NCBI GenBank assembly: GCA_020444075.1
Contig: JAHLLR010000011.1
Coordinates: forward strand, 1-64,000
Reading direction: 5' to 3'
DNA from: Deltaproteobacteria bacterium
GTDB lineage: Bacteria; Desulfobacterota; Desulfobacteria; Desulfobacterales; Desulfosarcinaceae
Length of the DNA: 64,000 bases
Shown here piece by piece: positions 52,987-62,621 of the stretch. Numbering within the stretch: the first letter of the stretch is position 1; every line of letters starts with the position of its first letter. The notes below the pieces were generated by a model. It made no database searches and was not told the DNA's origin. It saw only the letters and a list, made by a program, of their open reading frames with translations. The position numbers and the translations under genes are program-made.

Positions 52987-53472
52987 TTATTCCTCACGGT
53001 TCAGGTCTTGCTTATATTCTGCGAAATGGTGTTCCTCTTCATTCGGTTCTTCTCGGTTCAAAGCCAGGACTTTCCCGGAACCTGCATCTACTTTCACATC
53101 CACGATGGCCCTGTTGGCGGTCACTACCTCGACGCCATACACAAGAATACCGTTCTCGTTTTCGAGCTCTGTCTTCAGGATGTGGCCCTGAACTGCACCC
53201 AAGGCACTTTGAACGGCCTAGTCGAATGTGAGCTTGGCCAGGCCGGGAAAATCCGCTTCCGCCTGCTTCTCAATCCGTATAGTACCGCTGTGAACCTCGT
53301 TTTCGTCCGATTTTGCAAGGCTTTCCCCGGTAATGGCAAGACCGGCAACCAGGACGCTGCTTCCAATAATGATGATTAATTTTTTTGCATGTTGGTTTTC
53401 CCTGCTTTGAAAAGATTTTGATGCGCGATCCGAGAAGACGATCATCTCCTTTCCGGCATTGTTTGACATCAA
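52987..53472 (-). pseudogene. PepSY-domain protein interrupted by an amber codon
   Basis: One frame runs from an ATG at 53472 to 52987 with a single TAG at 53220-53218. The first part has a membrane helix (KLIIIIGSSVLVAGLAITGE) and the start of a PepSY domain ending in FPGLAKLTFD. After the TAG it resumes AVQSALGAVQGHILKTELEN and GILVYGVEVV, the typical PepSY core. Related proteins have Gln or Glu at the TAG site (xFxQAVxxAL), so a CAG to TAG change is the simplest cause. PepSY proteins modulate periplasmic peptidases or sensors. Suppression or restart could still give a product. Confidence 0.72.
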
Positions 53473-53729
53473 AATAACAACCGATTATGAAGGATGAATG
53501 AAGTCAGGCCCAAAAAACAGGCTTTAAGTTCAATTGAATTATTGGGAAAGCAGTGTCGGTGAGTTAAATTGAAGATTCTAAACAATCCTCCTCGCCCCCA
53601 TCTTCACAGTTTCTTCATGATGGCCTGACATACTGCTTTCCAACCTCAAAAATGGAAAAACGCGGGTTGACAATAAATCGGGTAAAGCATAGGTACCACG
53701 GCATCCTTCCCACTGTAATGTAACTTGGA
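53473..53729. other. Intergenic region, no gene seen
   Basis: Lies between the divergent PepSY remnant and the arn operon. No open frame with a family signature. TTCAATTGAATT and CTTCATGATGGC-type stretches are present but I could not define a promoter. Confidence 0.45.
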
Positions 53730-53730
53730 G

Positions 53731-53813
53731 TGACCCCTTTCCGCGGCAAGCCGCGGAAAGGGGTCACCATAAGGATAATATCGATTTTCAGTACGTTCGC
53801 TATCGCGGATCAA
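53731..53813. repeat. REP-like palindromic element upstream of arnB
   Basis: A perfect 16-bp stem (TGACCCCTTTCCGCGG / CCGCGGAAAGGGGTCA, loop CAAG) is followed by GGATAATATCG and TTCGCTATCGCGGATCAA. The core hairpin and right end match the element at 5143-5261. It ends 16 bp before the arnB ATG, so it lies in the operon's leader. Confidence 0.7.
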
Positions 53814-53829
53814 AGGATTACCCTGAATT

Positions 53830-54984
53830 ATGAGAAAAGATTTTCTTCCCTTTTCACGCCCTTCCATTTTAGAGGCCGATATCGAGGCCGTGGCGGAAGT
53901 GCTGAGATCCGGCTGGATTACCACCGGCTCCAAAAACGCCGAACTGGAAGCCCGGTTCCGTGAAACCACGGGCTGCAGGACGGCAGTGTGCGTATCATCG
54001 GCAACCGCCGGCATGCACATCGCCTTAAAAGCCCTGAATATAGGCCCCGGCGACGAAGTCATCACGCCGTCCATGACCTGGGTATCGACGGTGAACCTGA
54101 TCGTTCTGGCCGGCGCCACGCCGGTATTTGCCGATGTGGACCGCGACACCCTGATGGTTACCGCCGACACCCTTGAATCGAGGATCACGGACCGCACCCG
54201 GCTGATCATTCCCGTCCATTTTGCCGGTGCGCCGGTGGACATGGCCCCCATCCGGCTGCTGGCCGCCCGGCATAACAACATCGCCCTGATCGAGGATGCC
54301 GCCCACGCCATCGGCACCGAATACAAGGGCATGCCCGTCGGCCGCCTGGGAACCTCCATTTTTTCGTTCCATCCCATCAAGAACATCACCACCGGCGAGG
54401 GTGGCATGGTCTGCTCCGACGACCCGGATTTCGAGGCACGCATCCGCCGCCTGAAGTTTCACGGCCTGGGAGTGGATGCTTACGACCGCCAGGCCCAGGG
54501 CCGATCCCCCCAGGCCCAGGTGGTCGAACCCGGCTTCAAGTACAATCTTCCGGATATCCTGGCGGTTCTGGGCCTGGGCCAGATGGACCGCCTCAAGGAA
54601 ATGAACCACCAACGGGCGCGGCTTGCCGGGTACTATATGGAGAAGTTTAAGAATATGGAGGAGATCCTGCCTTTAGCGGTCCCCGACTATCCCCTGAAAC
54701 ACGCCTGGCATCTGTTCATCGTCAGGCTGGATGAGGAAAAAGCCGGAATGGACCGGGACCGGTTCATGGCCGAACTCAAGGCCCGCAACATCGGCACCGG
54801 CCTGCATTTCCGGGCCGCGCACCTTCAAAAATACTACCGGGAAACCTTCCCTGACATTGTGGGAACGCTTCCCCATACGGAATGGAACTCGCAACGCATC
54901 TGCTCGCTGCCCCTGTTTCCGGACATGACTCCGGAAGACGTGGACGATGTGGTCGATGCCATCAAGGCGGTACTGTCCAAATGA
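53830..54984 (+). CDS. arnB: UDP-4-amino-4-deoxy-L-arabinose--oxoglutarate aminotransferase
   Basis: 384 residues, DegT/DnrJ/EryC1/StrS family, PLP-dependent. It transaminates the 4-keto sugar made by ArnA. The start [20 protein letters not shown] and [18 protein letters not shown] are typical of Arn[16 protein letters not shown] and [12 protein letters not shown] are cofactor-binding segments. The Schiff-base Lys is in [16 protein letters not shown]. Operon order (B-C-A-D-T-E/F) supports ArnB over other sugar aminotransferases. The next gene overlaps the stop by ATGA. Confidence 0.95.
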   Translation: MRKDFLPFSRPSILEADIEAVAEVLRSGWITTGSKNAELEARFRETTGCRTAVCVSSATAGMHIALKALNIGPGDEVITPSMTWVSTVNLIVLAGATPVFADVDRDTLMVTADTLESRITDRTRLIIPVHFAGAPVDMAPIRLLAARHNNIALIEDAAHAIGTEYKGMPVGRLGTSIFSFHPIKNITTGEGGMVCSDDPDFEARIRRLKFHGLGVDAYDRQAQGRSPQAQVVEPGFKYNLPDILAVLGLGQMDRLKEMNHQRARLAGYYMEKFKNMEEILPLAVPDYPLKHAWHLFIVRLDEEKAGMDRDRFMAELKARNIGTGLHFRAAHLQKYYRETFPDIVGTLPHTEWNSQRICSLPLFPDMTPEDVDDVVDAIKAVLSK

Positions 54985-55946
54985 ACCAATCGAACATGAT
55001 GTCGGTGGTGGTTCCCGTTTTCAATGAGGAAGCCAACCTGGAAGAGCTGATCCGCCGGTGCCTGGACGCCTGCCGCCAGGCCCGGCGGCCTTTTGAGATT
55101 ATCCTGGTGGACGACGGCAGCAGCGATCGCTCGGCCGACATGCTGGACGAGGCCGCCGCTGCCCACCCGGAAGCGATCGTGGCCGTCTTTTTGAATCGCA
55201 ATTACGGCCAGCACGCCGCCATCATGGCGGGCTTCGAGCAGGTGCGGGGCGAGATCGTCATCACCCTGGATGCCGACCTGCAGAACCCGCCCGAGGAGAT
55301 CCCGCGACTGGCCGAGGCCATGGACCGGGGTTTCGATGTGGTGGGCACCGTGCGGGCCAACCGACAGGACACCGTTTTTCGCAGAACCGCCTCGGCCCTG
55401 ATCAACCGGGCCGTCCAGAAAGCCACCGGCGTGATGATGCACGATTACGGGTGCATGCTGCGGGCCTATCGCGGCCACATCGTCCGGGCCATGCTCATGT
55501 GCCAGGAGCGCAGCACCTTCATCCCGGTGCTGGGCAACAGTTTCGCCCGCAAGACCACCGAAATCGAAGTGGGTCATGACGCCAGACAGAAAGGGGACTC
55601 CAAGTACAGCTTTTCACGGCTGATTTCCCTCATGTTCGATCTGGTCACCTCCATGACCACTTTTCCGCTGCGGCTGCTGAGCATCGCCGGCGCCATCGTG
55701 TCGGCCCTGGGCATCGGATTCGGCGTCTTTCTGCTGCTGATGCGGCTGCTGTTCGGCGCCCAGTGGGCGGCCCAGGGCGTATTTACCCTTTTTGCCATCC
55801 TGTTCATTTTCGTCGGCGCCCAGTTTGTGGGCATGGGCCTGCTGGGTGAGTATCTCGGCCGGGTCTACAACGATGTCCGGGCCAGACCGCGCTATTTTGT
55901 CCAGCGGGTGGTCTGCAAAAATCAATGCGAGGAGAAAACGCGATGA
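54981..55946 (+). CDS. arnC: Undecaprenyl-phosphate 4-deoxy-4-formamido-L-arabinose transferase
   Basis: About 321 residues from the ATG at 54981, which overlaps the arnB stop. GT2 family: [20 protein letters not shown], then [13 protein letters not shown] with the nucleotide-binding Asp, and [16 protein letters not shown] with the metal Dx[21 protein letters not shown] follows. Two C-terminal membrane helices (about 240-300) anchor it to the inner membrane facing the cytoplasm. It loads the formylated sugar onto undecaprenyl phosphate. Related dolichol-type transferases look alike; context makes ArnC the best call. Confidence 0.94.
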   Translation: MNQSNMMSVVVPVFNEEANLEELIRRCLDACRQARRPFEIILVDDGSSDRSADMLDEAAAAHPEAIVAVFLNRNYGQHAAIMAGFEQVRGEIVITLDADLQNPPEEIPRLAEAMDRGFDVVGTVRANRQDTVFRRTASALINRAVQKATGVMMHDYGCMLRAYRGHIVRAMLMCQERSTFIPVLGNSFARKTTEIEVGHDARQKGDSKYSFSRLISLMFDLVTSMTTFPLRLLSIAGAIVSALGIGFGVFLLLMRLLFGAQWAAQGVFTLFAILFIFVGAQFVGMGLLGEYLGRVYNDVRARPRYFVQRVVCKNQCEEKTR

Positions 55947-57916
55947 AAGCGGTTGTACTGGCCTATCACAACATCGGCTGCGTGGGCATCGACGCCCTGC
56001 TTAGACAGGGCATCGAGATTGCGGCGGTGTTCACGCACAAAGACGATCCGAACGAATCGGTGTGGTTCGACTCGGTGGCGGAACGGGCCTCTAAACATGG
56101 CATCCCCGTGTTCGCCCCGGACAATATCAATCATCCCCTGTGGGTGGAAAAAATCCGCGCCCTGGCGCCGGATGTCCTGTTCTCCTTTTACTATCGGGGC
56201 ATGGTCAAGGCCCCGATCCTGGAGATCCCGCCATCGGGCTGCCTGAACCTGCACGGCTCGTTGCTGCCGCGCTACCGGGGCCGCTGTCCCATCAACTGGG
56301 TCCTGGTCAACGGCGAAACCGAAACCGGGGTGACCCTGCACCACATGACTTCACGGCCCGATGACGGCGACATCGTGGGGCAGCGGCGGATTCCCATCTC
56401 CGCAGACGACACCGCCCCGACCCTCCACCAGAAAGCCGCCGAGGCCGCCGCCGCCCTGCTGGACGACCTGCTGCCGCAAATCGTTGCGGGCACCGCGCCA
56501 CGGCGGCCCCAGGACAAGTCCCTGGCCACCTATTTCGGTGGGCGCAGGCCCAAGGATGGTGAGATCGATTGGACCCAACCGGCATCCACGGTCAGAAACC
56601 TGGTCCGGGCGGTCACCCGGCCCTACCCCGGCGCGTACAGCCACATCGGCAACCGCAAGTGCCTGTTCTGGTCCGTCCGCGGCGCCGAGGGCGGAAACGG
56701 GGTTCCGGGCACGGTGCTTTCCATATCCCCCTTCATAATCACCTGCGGGGAAGGAGCCGTGGAGGTGATCGCCGGCCAGGGCGACGGCGGTGTAACCCAA
56801 AGCGGCCCCCAGCTGGCCGAGGAACTGGGCCTGGTGGAAGGCATGCGATTCGGCACGCTGCCGGAAATCCGGATTCAAAAAGCCCGGAAAAAAAGCGTCC
56901 TGATACTGGGGGTCAACGGGTTCATCGGCAACCACCTCAGCGAACGCCTGCTGGAAAGCGGCCGATACGAGGTCCACGGCATGGACCTGGCGGCCGGGTC
57001 CCTGAAGCGTCTCATGGATCACCCCGATTTTTATTTTTCCGAAGGGGATATTTCCATTCACCGGGAATGGATCGAGTACCATGTGCGCAAATGCGATATC
57101 ATCCTGCCCCTGGTGGCCATCGCCACGCCCATCGAATATGTGAGAAACCCCCTGCGGGTGTTTGAACTGGACTTCGAAGAGAACCTGCGGGTGGTGCGCT
57201 ACTGCGCCAAATACGGCAAACGAATTCTTTTTCCCTCCACCTCGGAAGTCTACGGCATGTGCCGCGATGACCGGTTCGACGAGGACCACTCCCGACTGGT
57301 GTTGGGACCCATTCGTAAACAGCGCTGGATCTATTCGTGCAGCAAACAGCTGCTGGACCGGGTCATCTGGGCTTACGGCGCCACCCAGGGGCTTCAGTTC
57401 ACCCTGTTCAGGCCCTTCAACTGGATCGGCCCCCGGCTGGACAGCCTCGAGTCGGCCAGGATCGGCAGTTCCCGGGCCATCACCCAGCTGATCCTCAACC
57501 TGGCCGAAGGGACGCCCATCAAGCTCGTGGACGGCGGCCAGCAGAAGCGCTGTTTTACCGACGTCAAGGACGGCGTGGAATGCCTGTTCCGGATCATCGA
57601 AAACCGCGGCAATTGCTGCGACAACCGGATTTTCAATATCGGCAACCCGGACAATGAAGCCTCCATCGAGTCCTTGGCCCTGCAGTTGATCGATCAGTTC
57701 GAAAAACATCCCCTACGGGATCACTTCCCTCCCTTTGCCGGCATCCGCAAGGTGGAAAGCCGGGCTTATTACGGGTCGGGTTACGAGGATGTCCAGCACC
57801 GCAAGCCAAGCATAAAAAATGCCCAGCGAACCCTGAAGTGGAACCCGACGATTCCCCTGGCGCAGTCCGTGGAAGAAACCCTGGATTTCTTTCTCAGGGA
57901 AGCGGTGAACGCCTGA
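55943..57916 (+). CDS. arnA: Bifunctional UDP-L-Ara4N formyltransferase / UDP-glucuronate decarboxylase
   Basis: About 657 residues from the ATG at 55943 ([20 protein letters not shown]), overlapping the arnC stop. The N-terminal formyltransferase domain (about 1-300) has [17 protein letters not shown] with the catalytic His region. The C-terminal SDR domain (about 315-657) begins [17 protein letters not shown] (NAD-binding), has [11 protein letters not shown], and [17 protein letters not shown] with the YxxxK pair. It oxidatively decarboxylates UDP-glucuronate and later N-formylates the amino sugar. Length and fusion are as in E. coli ArnA. Confidence 0.96.
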   Translation: MKAVVLAYHNIGCVGIDALLRQGIEIAAVFTHKDDPNESVWFDSVAERASKHGIPVFAPDNINHPLWVEKIRALAPDVLFSFYYRGMVKAPILEIPPSGCLNLHGSLLPRYRGRCPINWVLVNGETETGVTLHHMTSRPDDGDIVGQRRIPISADDTAPTLHQKAAEAAAALLDDLLPQIVAGTAPRRPQDKSLATYFGGRRPKDGEIDWTQPASTVRNLVRAVTRPYPGAYSHIGNRKCLFWSVRGAEGGNGVPGTVLSISPFIITCGEGAVEVIAGQGDGGVTQSGPQLAEELGLVEGMRFGTLPEIRIQKARKKSVLILGVNGFIGNHLSERLLESGRYEVHGMDLAAGSLKRLMDHPDFYFSEGDISIHREWIEYHVRKCDIILPLVAIATPIEYVRNPLRVFELDFEENLRVVRYCAKYGKRILFPSTSEVYGMCRDDRFDEDHSRLVLGPIRKQRWIYSCSKQLLDRVIWAYGATQGLQFTLFRPFNWIGPRLDSLESARIGSSRAITQLILNLAEGTPIKLVDGGQQKRCFTDVKDGVECLFRIIENRGNCCDNRIFNIGNPDNEASIESLALQLIDQFEKHPLRDHFPPFAGIRKVESRAYYGSGYEDVQHRKPSIKNAQRTLKWNPTIPLAQSVEETLDFFLREAVNA

Positions 57917-57989
57917 TGGCGCTTGGCAACCTCAGCATGCGGGGAAAACCGTTTCCCGCCGTTTCGGGCAAAGGACCCGGTCAGCAGCC

Positions 57990-58880
57990 ATGATCGTCGG
58001 CCTTCGCGTGGACGTGGATACGCTCAATGGAACCCGCCAGGGCGTTCCGACCCTGTGCCGGTTGTTCCGCAGGCACGGCATCCGGGCCTCCCTCTTTTTT
58101 TCCGTGGGTCCGGATAACATGGGCCGCCACATCTGGCGCCTGGTGCGGCCCGCTTTTCTGGTCAAAATGATGCGGACACAGGCCGCCAGCCTCTACGGCT
58201 GGGATATTCTGCTGCGGGGCACCTTCTGGCCCGGGCCGGACATCGGCGTCAAAGCGGCGGCCATGATCCGATCGGCGAGCGATGACGGCCATGAAATCGG
58301 CTTGCACGCCTGGGACCACCACGGCTGGCAGGCTCGCATCGAGGCCATGGATGCCGGCACCATCCGGGATACCCTCCGACGGGGATATGACCGGCTCGGC
58401 GGCATCACCGGCAAACCGCCGGTCTGTTCGGCGGTTCCCGCCTGGAAATGTACCCCGACGGTTCTGGAAGAAAAGAGCCGGCTGCCCTTCGCCTACAACA
58501 GCGACTGCCGCGGTCGAGCCCTCTTTTACCCGGTGGTGGATGGCCGGACCCTGACCCAGCCCCAGGTCCCCGTCACCCTGCCCACCTACGACGAAGCCAT
58601 CGGGCACCATGGGATCTCGGCGGAAAACTTCAACGACCACCTCCTCTCGCTGATTCGGCCGGACCGCCTCAATGTCCTGACCATCCACGCCGAAGTGGAG
58701 GGCGGCATCTGCCGTGACCTGTTCGACCGATTTGTCAACATGGCCCGCTCCCGGGAGATTTCCTTCGTTCCCCTGAGCGACCTTCTGCCAACCGGACCGA
58801 TCGAACCCGGATTCATGACGCGAGGGGCAATCGATGGACGGGAGGGCTGGCTTTCCTGCCAGGTCGAGGCGCCCCAATGA
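57990..58880 (+). CDS. arnD: 4-deoxy-4-formamido-L-arabinose-phosphoundecaprenol deformylase
   Basis: 296 residues, polysaccharide-deacetylase (NodB) fold. LRVDVDTLNGTRQGVPTLCR holds the first Asp motif, DGHEIGLHAWDHHGWQ the metal His residues, and FAYNSDCRG and VLTIHAEVEGG further conserved ArnD segments. It removes the formyl group before ArnT uses the lipid-linked sugar. It lies 73 bp after arnA and overlaps the arnT start by ATGA. Confidence 0.94.
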   Translation: MIVGLRVDVDTLNGTRQGVPTLCRLFRRHGIRASLFFSVGPDNMGRHIWRLVRPAFLVKMMRTQAASLYGWDILLRGTFWPGPDIGVKAAAMIRSASDDGHEIGLHAWDHHGWQARIEAMDAGTIRDTLRRGYDRLGGITGKPPVCSAVPAWKCTPTVLEEKSRLPFAYNSDCRGRALFYPVVDGRTLTQPQVPVTLPTYDEAIGHHGISAENFNDHLLSLIRPDRLNVLTIHAEVEGGICRDLFDRFVNMARSREISFVPLSDLLPTGPIEPGFMTRGAIDGREGWLSCQVEAPQ

Positions 58881-60535
58881 TCGATATAACCGGCAGAAAA
58901 TTCCTGATCCTCCTCCTGTTAGGCTATATTCTGGCTTACCTGCTGCCATTGGGCTTCAGGCCCATGGTCGTTCCCGACGAAGTCCGCTATGGGGAGATAT
59001 CCAGGGAGATGATCGCCACGGGAGACTGGATCATCCCCCGGCTGAACGGCCTGCGGTATTTTGAGAAGCCGGTCATGGGATACTGGCTCAATGGGATTTC
59101 CATGCTGGCCTTCGGGGAAAATCCCTTTGCCGTGCGCTTTCCGTCGGCAGTGGCCGCCGGATTGTCCGCACTGATGATCTGGCTGCTCATGCGGCGCGCC
59201 AACGGAAACGCCGCCAGCGCCATAATGGCTCCGGTGATCTTTCTCACCTGTTTTTTAGTGGCGGGTACCGGGGTGTTCAGCGTCCTCGACGGCATGCTGG
59301 CCATGTTTCTCACCATGGCCATGACCGCCTTTTACTTCGCCTGCGACGCACCCCGGGGAAGTTGGCAGGAAAAAGGTCTCCTGGCGCTGTTCGGCATGCT
59401 GTGCGGCCTGGCGTTTCTGACCAAGGGGTTTCTGGCTTTTGTCGTACCGGTGGTGGCCATCGTACCCTATATGATCTGGGCCGGTCGCTGGAAGGACCTG
59501 CCGCGCATGGCCACCGTTCCCATTGCCGCCGCCGTGCTCGTATCCCTGCCCTGGGCCGTCGCCGTTCACCTGAAGGAACCCGACTACTGGAACTATTTTT
59601 TCTGGCAGGAACATGTCAAGCGTTTCATGGCCGAAGACGCCCAGCACAAAGCCTCGTTCTGGACCTATTTCCTGGCCTTTCCCGTGGCTGCCCTGCCCTG
59701 GAGCGCGCTGATCCCGGCCTCGGTGCGGGGCATGGATCGCTCGCGGGCACGAACGACGCTTTTCCGCTATGCCCTGTGCTGGTTCGTGTTCCCCTTTCTT
59801 TTCTTTTCGGCGGCCAGCGGCAAGCTGCTGACCTATATTCTACCCTGCTTCCCGCCCTTCGCGGTTCTTTTAACCGAGGGACTCGCCGCCGGTTTCGGCA
59901 AAGCGGCAGGCAAAGCCGTTCAAGGCGCCCTGATTGCCCTGGTCGTCATTTTTTCGGCTATTTTACTGGGTCTTGTCGTCATCCAGGCCACCGGGGTCGG
60001 CGGATTCGTCCCCTATGTTCATTCGTGGAAAACCCTAGCGGCGGCATCGGGGCTGGCGGGCTTCATTTTCTGCCTGTGGGTGTCCCTGAAAAAAGGGATG
60101 CTCGAAAAAAAGCTGCTTCTCGTCGCCCTGGGAGCGACTCTCTTTTTAGCCATGATTCAGTTTGCCCTGCCCGATGACACCATCGAACACAAAGCGCCCG
60201 GCGCGCTTCTGCTGAGAAATGCCTCCCGGGTTCATCCAGAGACCGTGCTGGTCTCTCTGGAAGACCCCTTGCGGGCGGTCTGCTGGTTTTACAAGCGCAG
60301 CGACGTGTTCCAGTTGGGGGCCGGTGGGGAACTGGCCTACGGCCTCGGCTACCCGGACGGTGGCCACCGCCTGCTGGATGAAGCGGCATTCATGCGCCTG
60401 ATCCACGAAAATCCGCCCGGCCGGGTGATTCTGGTCGGAAAGTCCAAACACTATCGAAAATGGAAAGACAGACTGCCGCCGCCGATATTCGAGGATACCA
60501 GCGGAACGGGCGGCTATGTGTTCGCCCAATATTGA
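58877..60535 (+). CDS. arnT: Undecaprenyl phosphate-alpha-L-Ara4N transferase
   Basis: 552 residues, the usual ArnT length, with about twelve membrane helices. The signature loop is VPDEVRYGEISREMIATGDW, followed by RYFEKPVMGYWLNGISMLAF and NPFAVRFPSA. AEDAQHKASFWTYF is also conserved. It transfers L-Ara4N to lipid A phosphates at the periplasmic face, lowering negative charge and giving resistance to cationic peptides. It starts inside the arnD stop (ATGA). A similar gene lies at 39848-41542. Confidence 0.96.
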   Translation: MIDITGRKFLILLLLGYILAYLLPLGFRPMVVPDEVRYGEISREMIATGDWIIPRLNGLRYFEKPVMGYWLNGISMLAFGENPFAVRFPSAVAAGLSALMIWLLMRRANGNAASAIMAPVIFLTCFLVAGTGVFSVLDGMLAMFLTMAMTAFYFACDAPRGSWQEKGLLALFGMLCGLAFLTKGFLAFVVPVVAIVPYMIWAGRWKDLPRMATVPIAAAVLVSLPWAVAVHLKEPDYWNYFFWQEHVKRFMAEDAQHKASFWTYFLAFPVAALPWSALIPASVRGMDRSRARTTLFRYALCWFVFPFLFFSAASGKLLTYILPCFPPFAVLLTEGLAAGFGKAAGKAVQGALIALVVIFSAILLGLVVIQATGVGGFVPYVHSWKTLAAASGLAGFIFCLWVSLKKGMLEKKLLLVALGATLFLAMIQFALPDDTIEHKAPGALLLRNASRVHPETVLVSLEDPLRAVCWFYKRSDVFQLGAGGELAYGLGYPDGGHRLLDEAAFMRLIHENPPGRVILVGKSKHYRKWKDRLPPPIFEDTSGTGGYVFAQY

Positions 60536-60556
60536 AAACCATCGAGGAAACTACCC

Positions 60557-60928
60557 ATGAACAGATATCTGCCGCTCATCCTGACCGGTGTCCTGCTGAA
60601 CGCCTTCGCCCAGATCGTTTTGAAACAGGGCATGCGGACCATCGGGACCTTTGCCTTCTCCCTGGAAAATATCATTCCCATCGGCATCAAGGTCGGACTC
60701 AATCCCTATGTCCTAGTGGGCCTGGGCTGTTACGGAGTCAGTGTCGTCGTATGGCTGATGGTGCTGTCCAGGGTGGATGTGAGCTACGCCTATCCCATGT
60801 TGAGCGTCGGATACATTGTGGCCGCACTGGCCGGAAAGAGTTTCTTCGGCGAGCCGGTGGACCTGATCCGCTGGGCGGGAATCGTCACCATCTGCATCGG
60901 GGTCTGGCTCATCACCCGAACGGCCTGA
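60557..60928 (+). CDS. SMR-type flippase subunit ArnE/ArnF-like
   Basis: 123 residues with four membrane helices in the EmrE/SMR fold. It starts RYLPLILTGVLLNAFAQIVL and has VWLMVLSRVDVSYAYPMLSV with the small-residue packing motif. In E. coli ArnE and ArnF together flip undecaprenyl-phosphate-L-Ara4N to the periplasm. Here only one such gene follows arnT (21 bp), so it may work as a homodimer or with a partner elsewhere. Length and the long first loop are closer to ArnF than ArnE, but I leave the symbol open. Confidence 0.88.
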   Translation: MNRYLPLILTGVLLNAFAQIVLKQGMRTIGTFAFSLENIIPIGIKVGLNPYVLVGLGCYGVSVVVWLMVLSRVDVSYAYPMLSVGYIVAALAGKSFFGEPVDLIRWAGIVTICIGVWLITRTA

Positions 60929-61012
60929 GGCTGAGTATCCAACGGCATGTCACCATTCAGACAACAGTGAGTTGAAACCAGGTCGGCAGACCGCCGGCGC
61001 AGTTCATCCCGC

Positions 61013-61207
61013 TCAGGACGGTCCCTTGGGAACGCCGACGATGCGCGCGCCCAATCCCGGGCCTCCCATGAATCCTTCCGGGTTGGTTTTCATCTGAATG
61101 TCCCTTCCCTTGCACCGGGGGCAGACGGGCGGGGTGTCATCGCCCTTGAAGGTCAGATGCTCAAAAATGTGGTCGCATGCGTTGCACCGGCACTCGGTTG
61201 TGGGCAT
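61013..61207 (-). CDS. FmdB-type zinc-ribbon protein
   Basis: 64 residues. MPTTECRCNACDHIFEHLTF and VCPRCKGRDI give two Cys pairs (CNAC and CPRC) forming a zinc ribbon, the pattern of FmdB/CxxC-CxxC regulatory proteins. A Gly-rich tail follows. The function of this family is unsettled. It lies 15 bp downstream of the DUF4405 gene on the same strand. Confidence 0.82.
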   Translation of the reverse strand: MPTTECRCNACDHIFEHLTFKGDDTPPVCPRCKGRDIQMKTNPEGFMGGPGLGARIVGVPKGPS

Positions 61208-61222
61208 GGCGGGTAGATCCCT

Positions 61223-62059
61223 TTACTGAGTTGGGCTGGCCACAGATTTGATGGTCCCATACAGGTCCATCGGCCCCATGCCATGCCGGTCGGCAATATC
61301 ACGCAACGAATCCGCGGCCGTGGCGGTGATGTTTTTCTTTTCCAAGGCCGCTATGAGCGTATGGCTGTCCAGGCCGTAAGTGTCGCAGATCTCCGCCAGG
61401 GTCAACCGTCCGGTACCCGGCGGGGCGGTGTCGGGCAAGCCCGTTTTCCGGGGCATCGACTCGGGTTCCCCCTGCATGACTTCATAGAGGGCTTTGGGGG
61501 TGGTTCTGTTGATGGCGGCTATGGCCTGGAGAGACTGGTCTCCCCCCGTCACCTGAAAGCCCGCCGCTTCCAGACGCTGACGCGCCGCATCGGCATCGAT
61601 ATCCATTTTTTTGGCAAAAGTGTTCAACGATGAGAGCTCGGCGTGGCCGTATGGCGGCTCGCCGTATTTTTCCGCTCCGGCATCCTTGAGCGCCGCATTG
61701 AAATCCAGCACCCAGGAAAAGGGGGGCACGGCAAAAAGGGTGCCGGCCACCGTCAGCACACAAACCGCCAGTGCGACATTAAAAGCCGGCGTGAAGACTT
61801 TCATCCGGCGGGTCCGGTCTTTGAGATAGGCCATGAGCGGCTTCCAGTTGTAGTAGATATGCAGGCTCAGTGCCAGCAGGAAGAGCAGCCCGACGGTGAT
61901 GTGAATGTCGCCCCACTGGGTTTTGGTCAGCCCGCCCATGCGCCAGTCGGCCCAGTAGGCCACGCGCCCCTGGGGGACAAGATACAGGATAATGCTGGTC
62001 GCCACCATCAATACAAACGACAGTGTGGCGGTCAGGGAGGTGATTTTTCTCATGGTCAT
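61223..62059 (-). CDS. DUF4405 membrane protein with two C-terminal repeats
   Basis: 278 residues. Three hydrophobic segments (about 7-27, 50-68, 88-112) match the DUF4405 membrane region, which resembles a small cytochrome b. WGDIHITVGLLFLLALSLHI carries two His that could bind heme. The periplasmic or cytoplasmic C-terminal half has two related units of about 50 residues: FAKKMDIDADAARQRLEAAG ... IAAINRTTPKALYEVM, and ICDTYGLDSHTLIAALEKKN ... IADRHGMGPMDLYGTI. The role is unknown; heme-dependent redox sensing or electron transfer is possible. Confidence 0.78.
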   Translation of the reverse strand: MTMRKITSLTATLSFVLMVATSIILYLVPQGRVAYWADWRMGGLTKTQWGDIHITVGLLFLLALSLHIYYNWKPLMAYLKDRTRRMKVFTPAFNVALAVCVLTVAGTLFAVPPFSWVLDFNAALKDAGAEKYGEPPYGHAELSSLNTFAKKMDIDADAARQRLEAAGFQVTGGDQSLQAIAAINRTTPKALYEVMQGEPESMPRKTGLPDTAPPGTGRLTLAEICDTYGLDSHTLIAALEKKNITATAADSLRDIADRHGMGPMDLYGTIKSVASPTQ

Positions 62060-62227
62060 CTGCGTTACCGCTCCTTTGGACCCGCTTAGGTTCTTATTCC
62101 AGCCCCGACGGACGAGGGTCGGTTATTATGATCCACCGCCTGCGATTTCGTTACAAAGCGACATCTTACCCGGCGGCTGCATGGCGATGCAGCCGCCAAA
62201 TGCAGGCAGCTCCTCCAACGAGCAAGA
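62060..62227. other. Short intergenic region
   Basis: No gene. CCGGCGGCTGCATGGCGATGCAGCCGCC near 62170-62197 forms an inverted repeat (GGCTGCAT / ATGCAGCC) that may end the DsrE-like gene's transcript on the minus strand. Confidence 0.4.
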
Positions 62228-62587
62228 CTAAAGACTGATCACCGCAGCCTCACAGGAAAGATGGATCAATTCGGCGGCCGTAGCCAGCCGGGCGCCTTCG
62301 ATAAGATCTTTCTCCTCGATTCGCCGGGCTTTGGCACAGGGGGTGCAAACCAGAATCGGCACCTCGTGGGCCTGCAGATAGGCGATGAGGTCGTCGGCCA
62401 CATCCCCCGTGGCCGCCCGCAGATGATCCGCAAGCCCTTGCTTGGCGATGTATACCCCTTCGTCAAGCAGAAACAGGGTGGTTTCCTTGCCTTCTTTGTG
62501 GGCGATGGTGGCCAGGTGGATGGCCCGGGTGGAACGGTTGGGGTTGTCGGTACCACAGGACAGGGCGATGACAACGTGCGTTTTCAT
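62228..62587 (-). CDS. DsrE/F-like family protein
   Basis: 119 residues with the alpha/beta DsrE fold: VVIALSCGTDNPNRSTRAIH at the N-terminus, ETTLFLLDEGVYIAKQGLAD in the middle, and VPILVCTPCAKARRIEEKDL near residue 80, where the Cys residues correspond to the position of sulfur-carrying Cys in DsrE-type proteins. Such proteins move persulfide sulfur or act in related redox roles. It is a single gene, not part of a dsrEFH cluster here. It lies 35 bp downstream of the MFS gene. Confidence 0.84.
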   Translation of the reverse strand: MKTHVVIALSCGTDNPNRSTRAIHLATIAHKEGKETTLFLLDEGVYIAKQGLADHLRAATGDVADDLIAYLQAHEVPILVCTPCAKARRIEEKDLIEGARLATAAELIHLSCEAAVISL

Positions 62588-62621
62588 GGTGGCTCCTTTC
62601 TGTTAGCCTTGTCGATCTTTC

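Noticed and set aside
53218..53220. Pyrrolysine reading of the TAG in the PepSY gene
   Set aside because: Pyl is known mainly from methylamine methyltransferases and a few others; homologues have Gln/Glu here and no pyl genes are in the window. A nonsense change is simpler.
56351..57709. A 452-codon minus-strand frame opposite arnA
   Set aside because: Shadow of arnA; no motif, and it runs against the operon.
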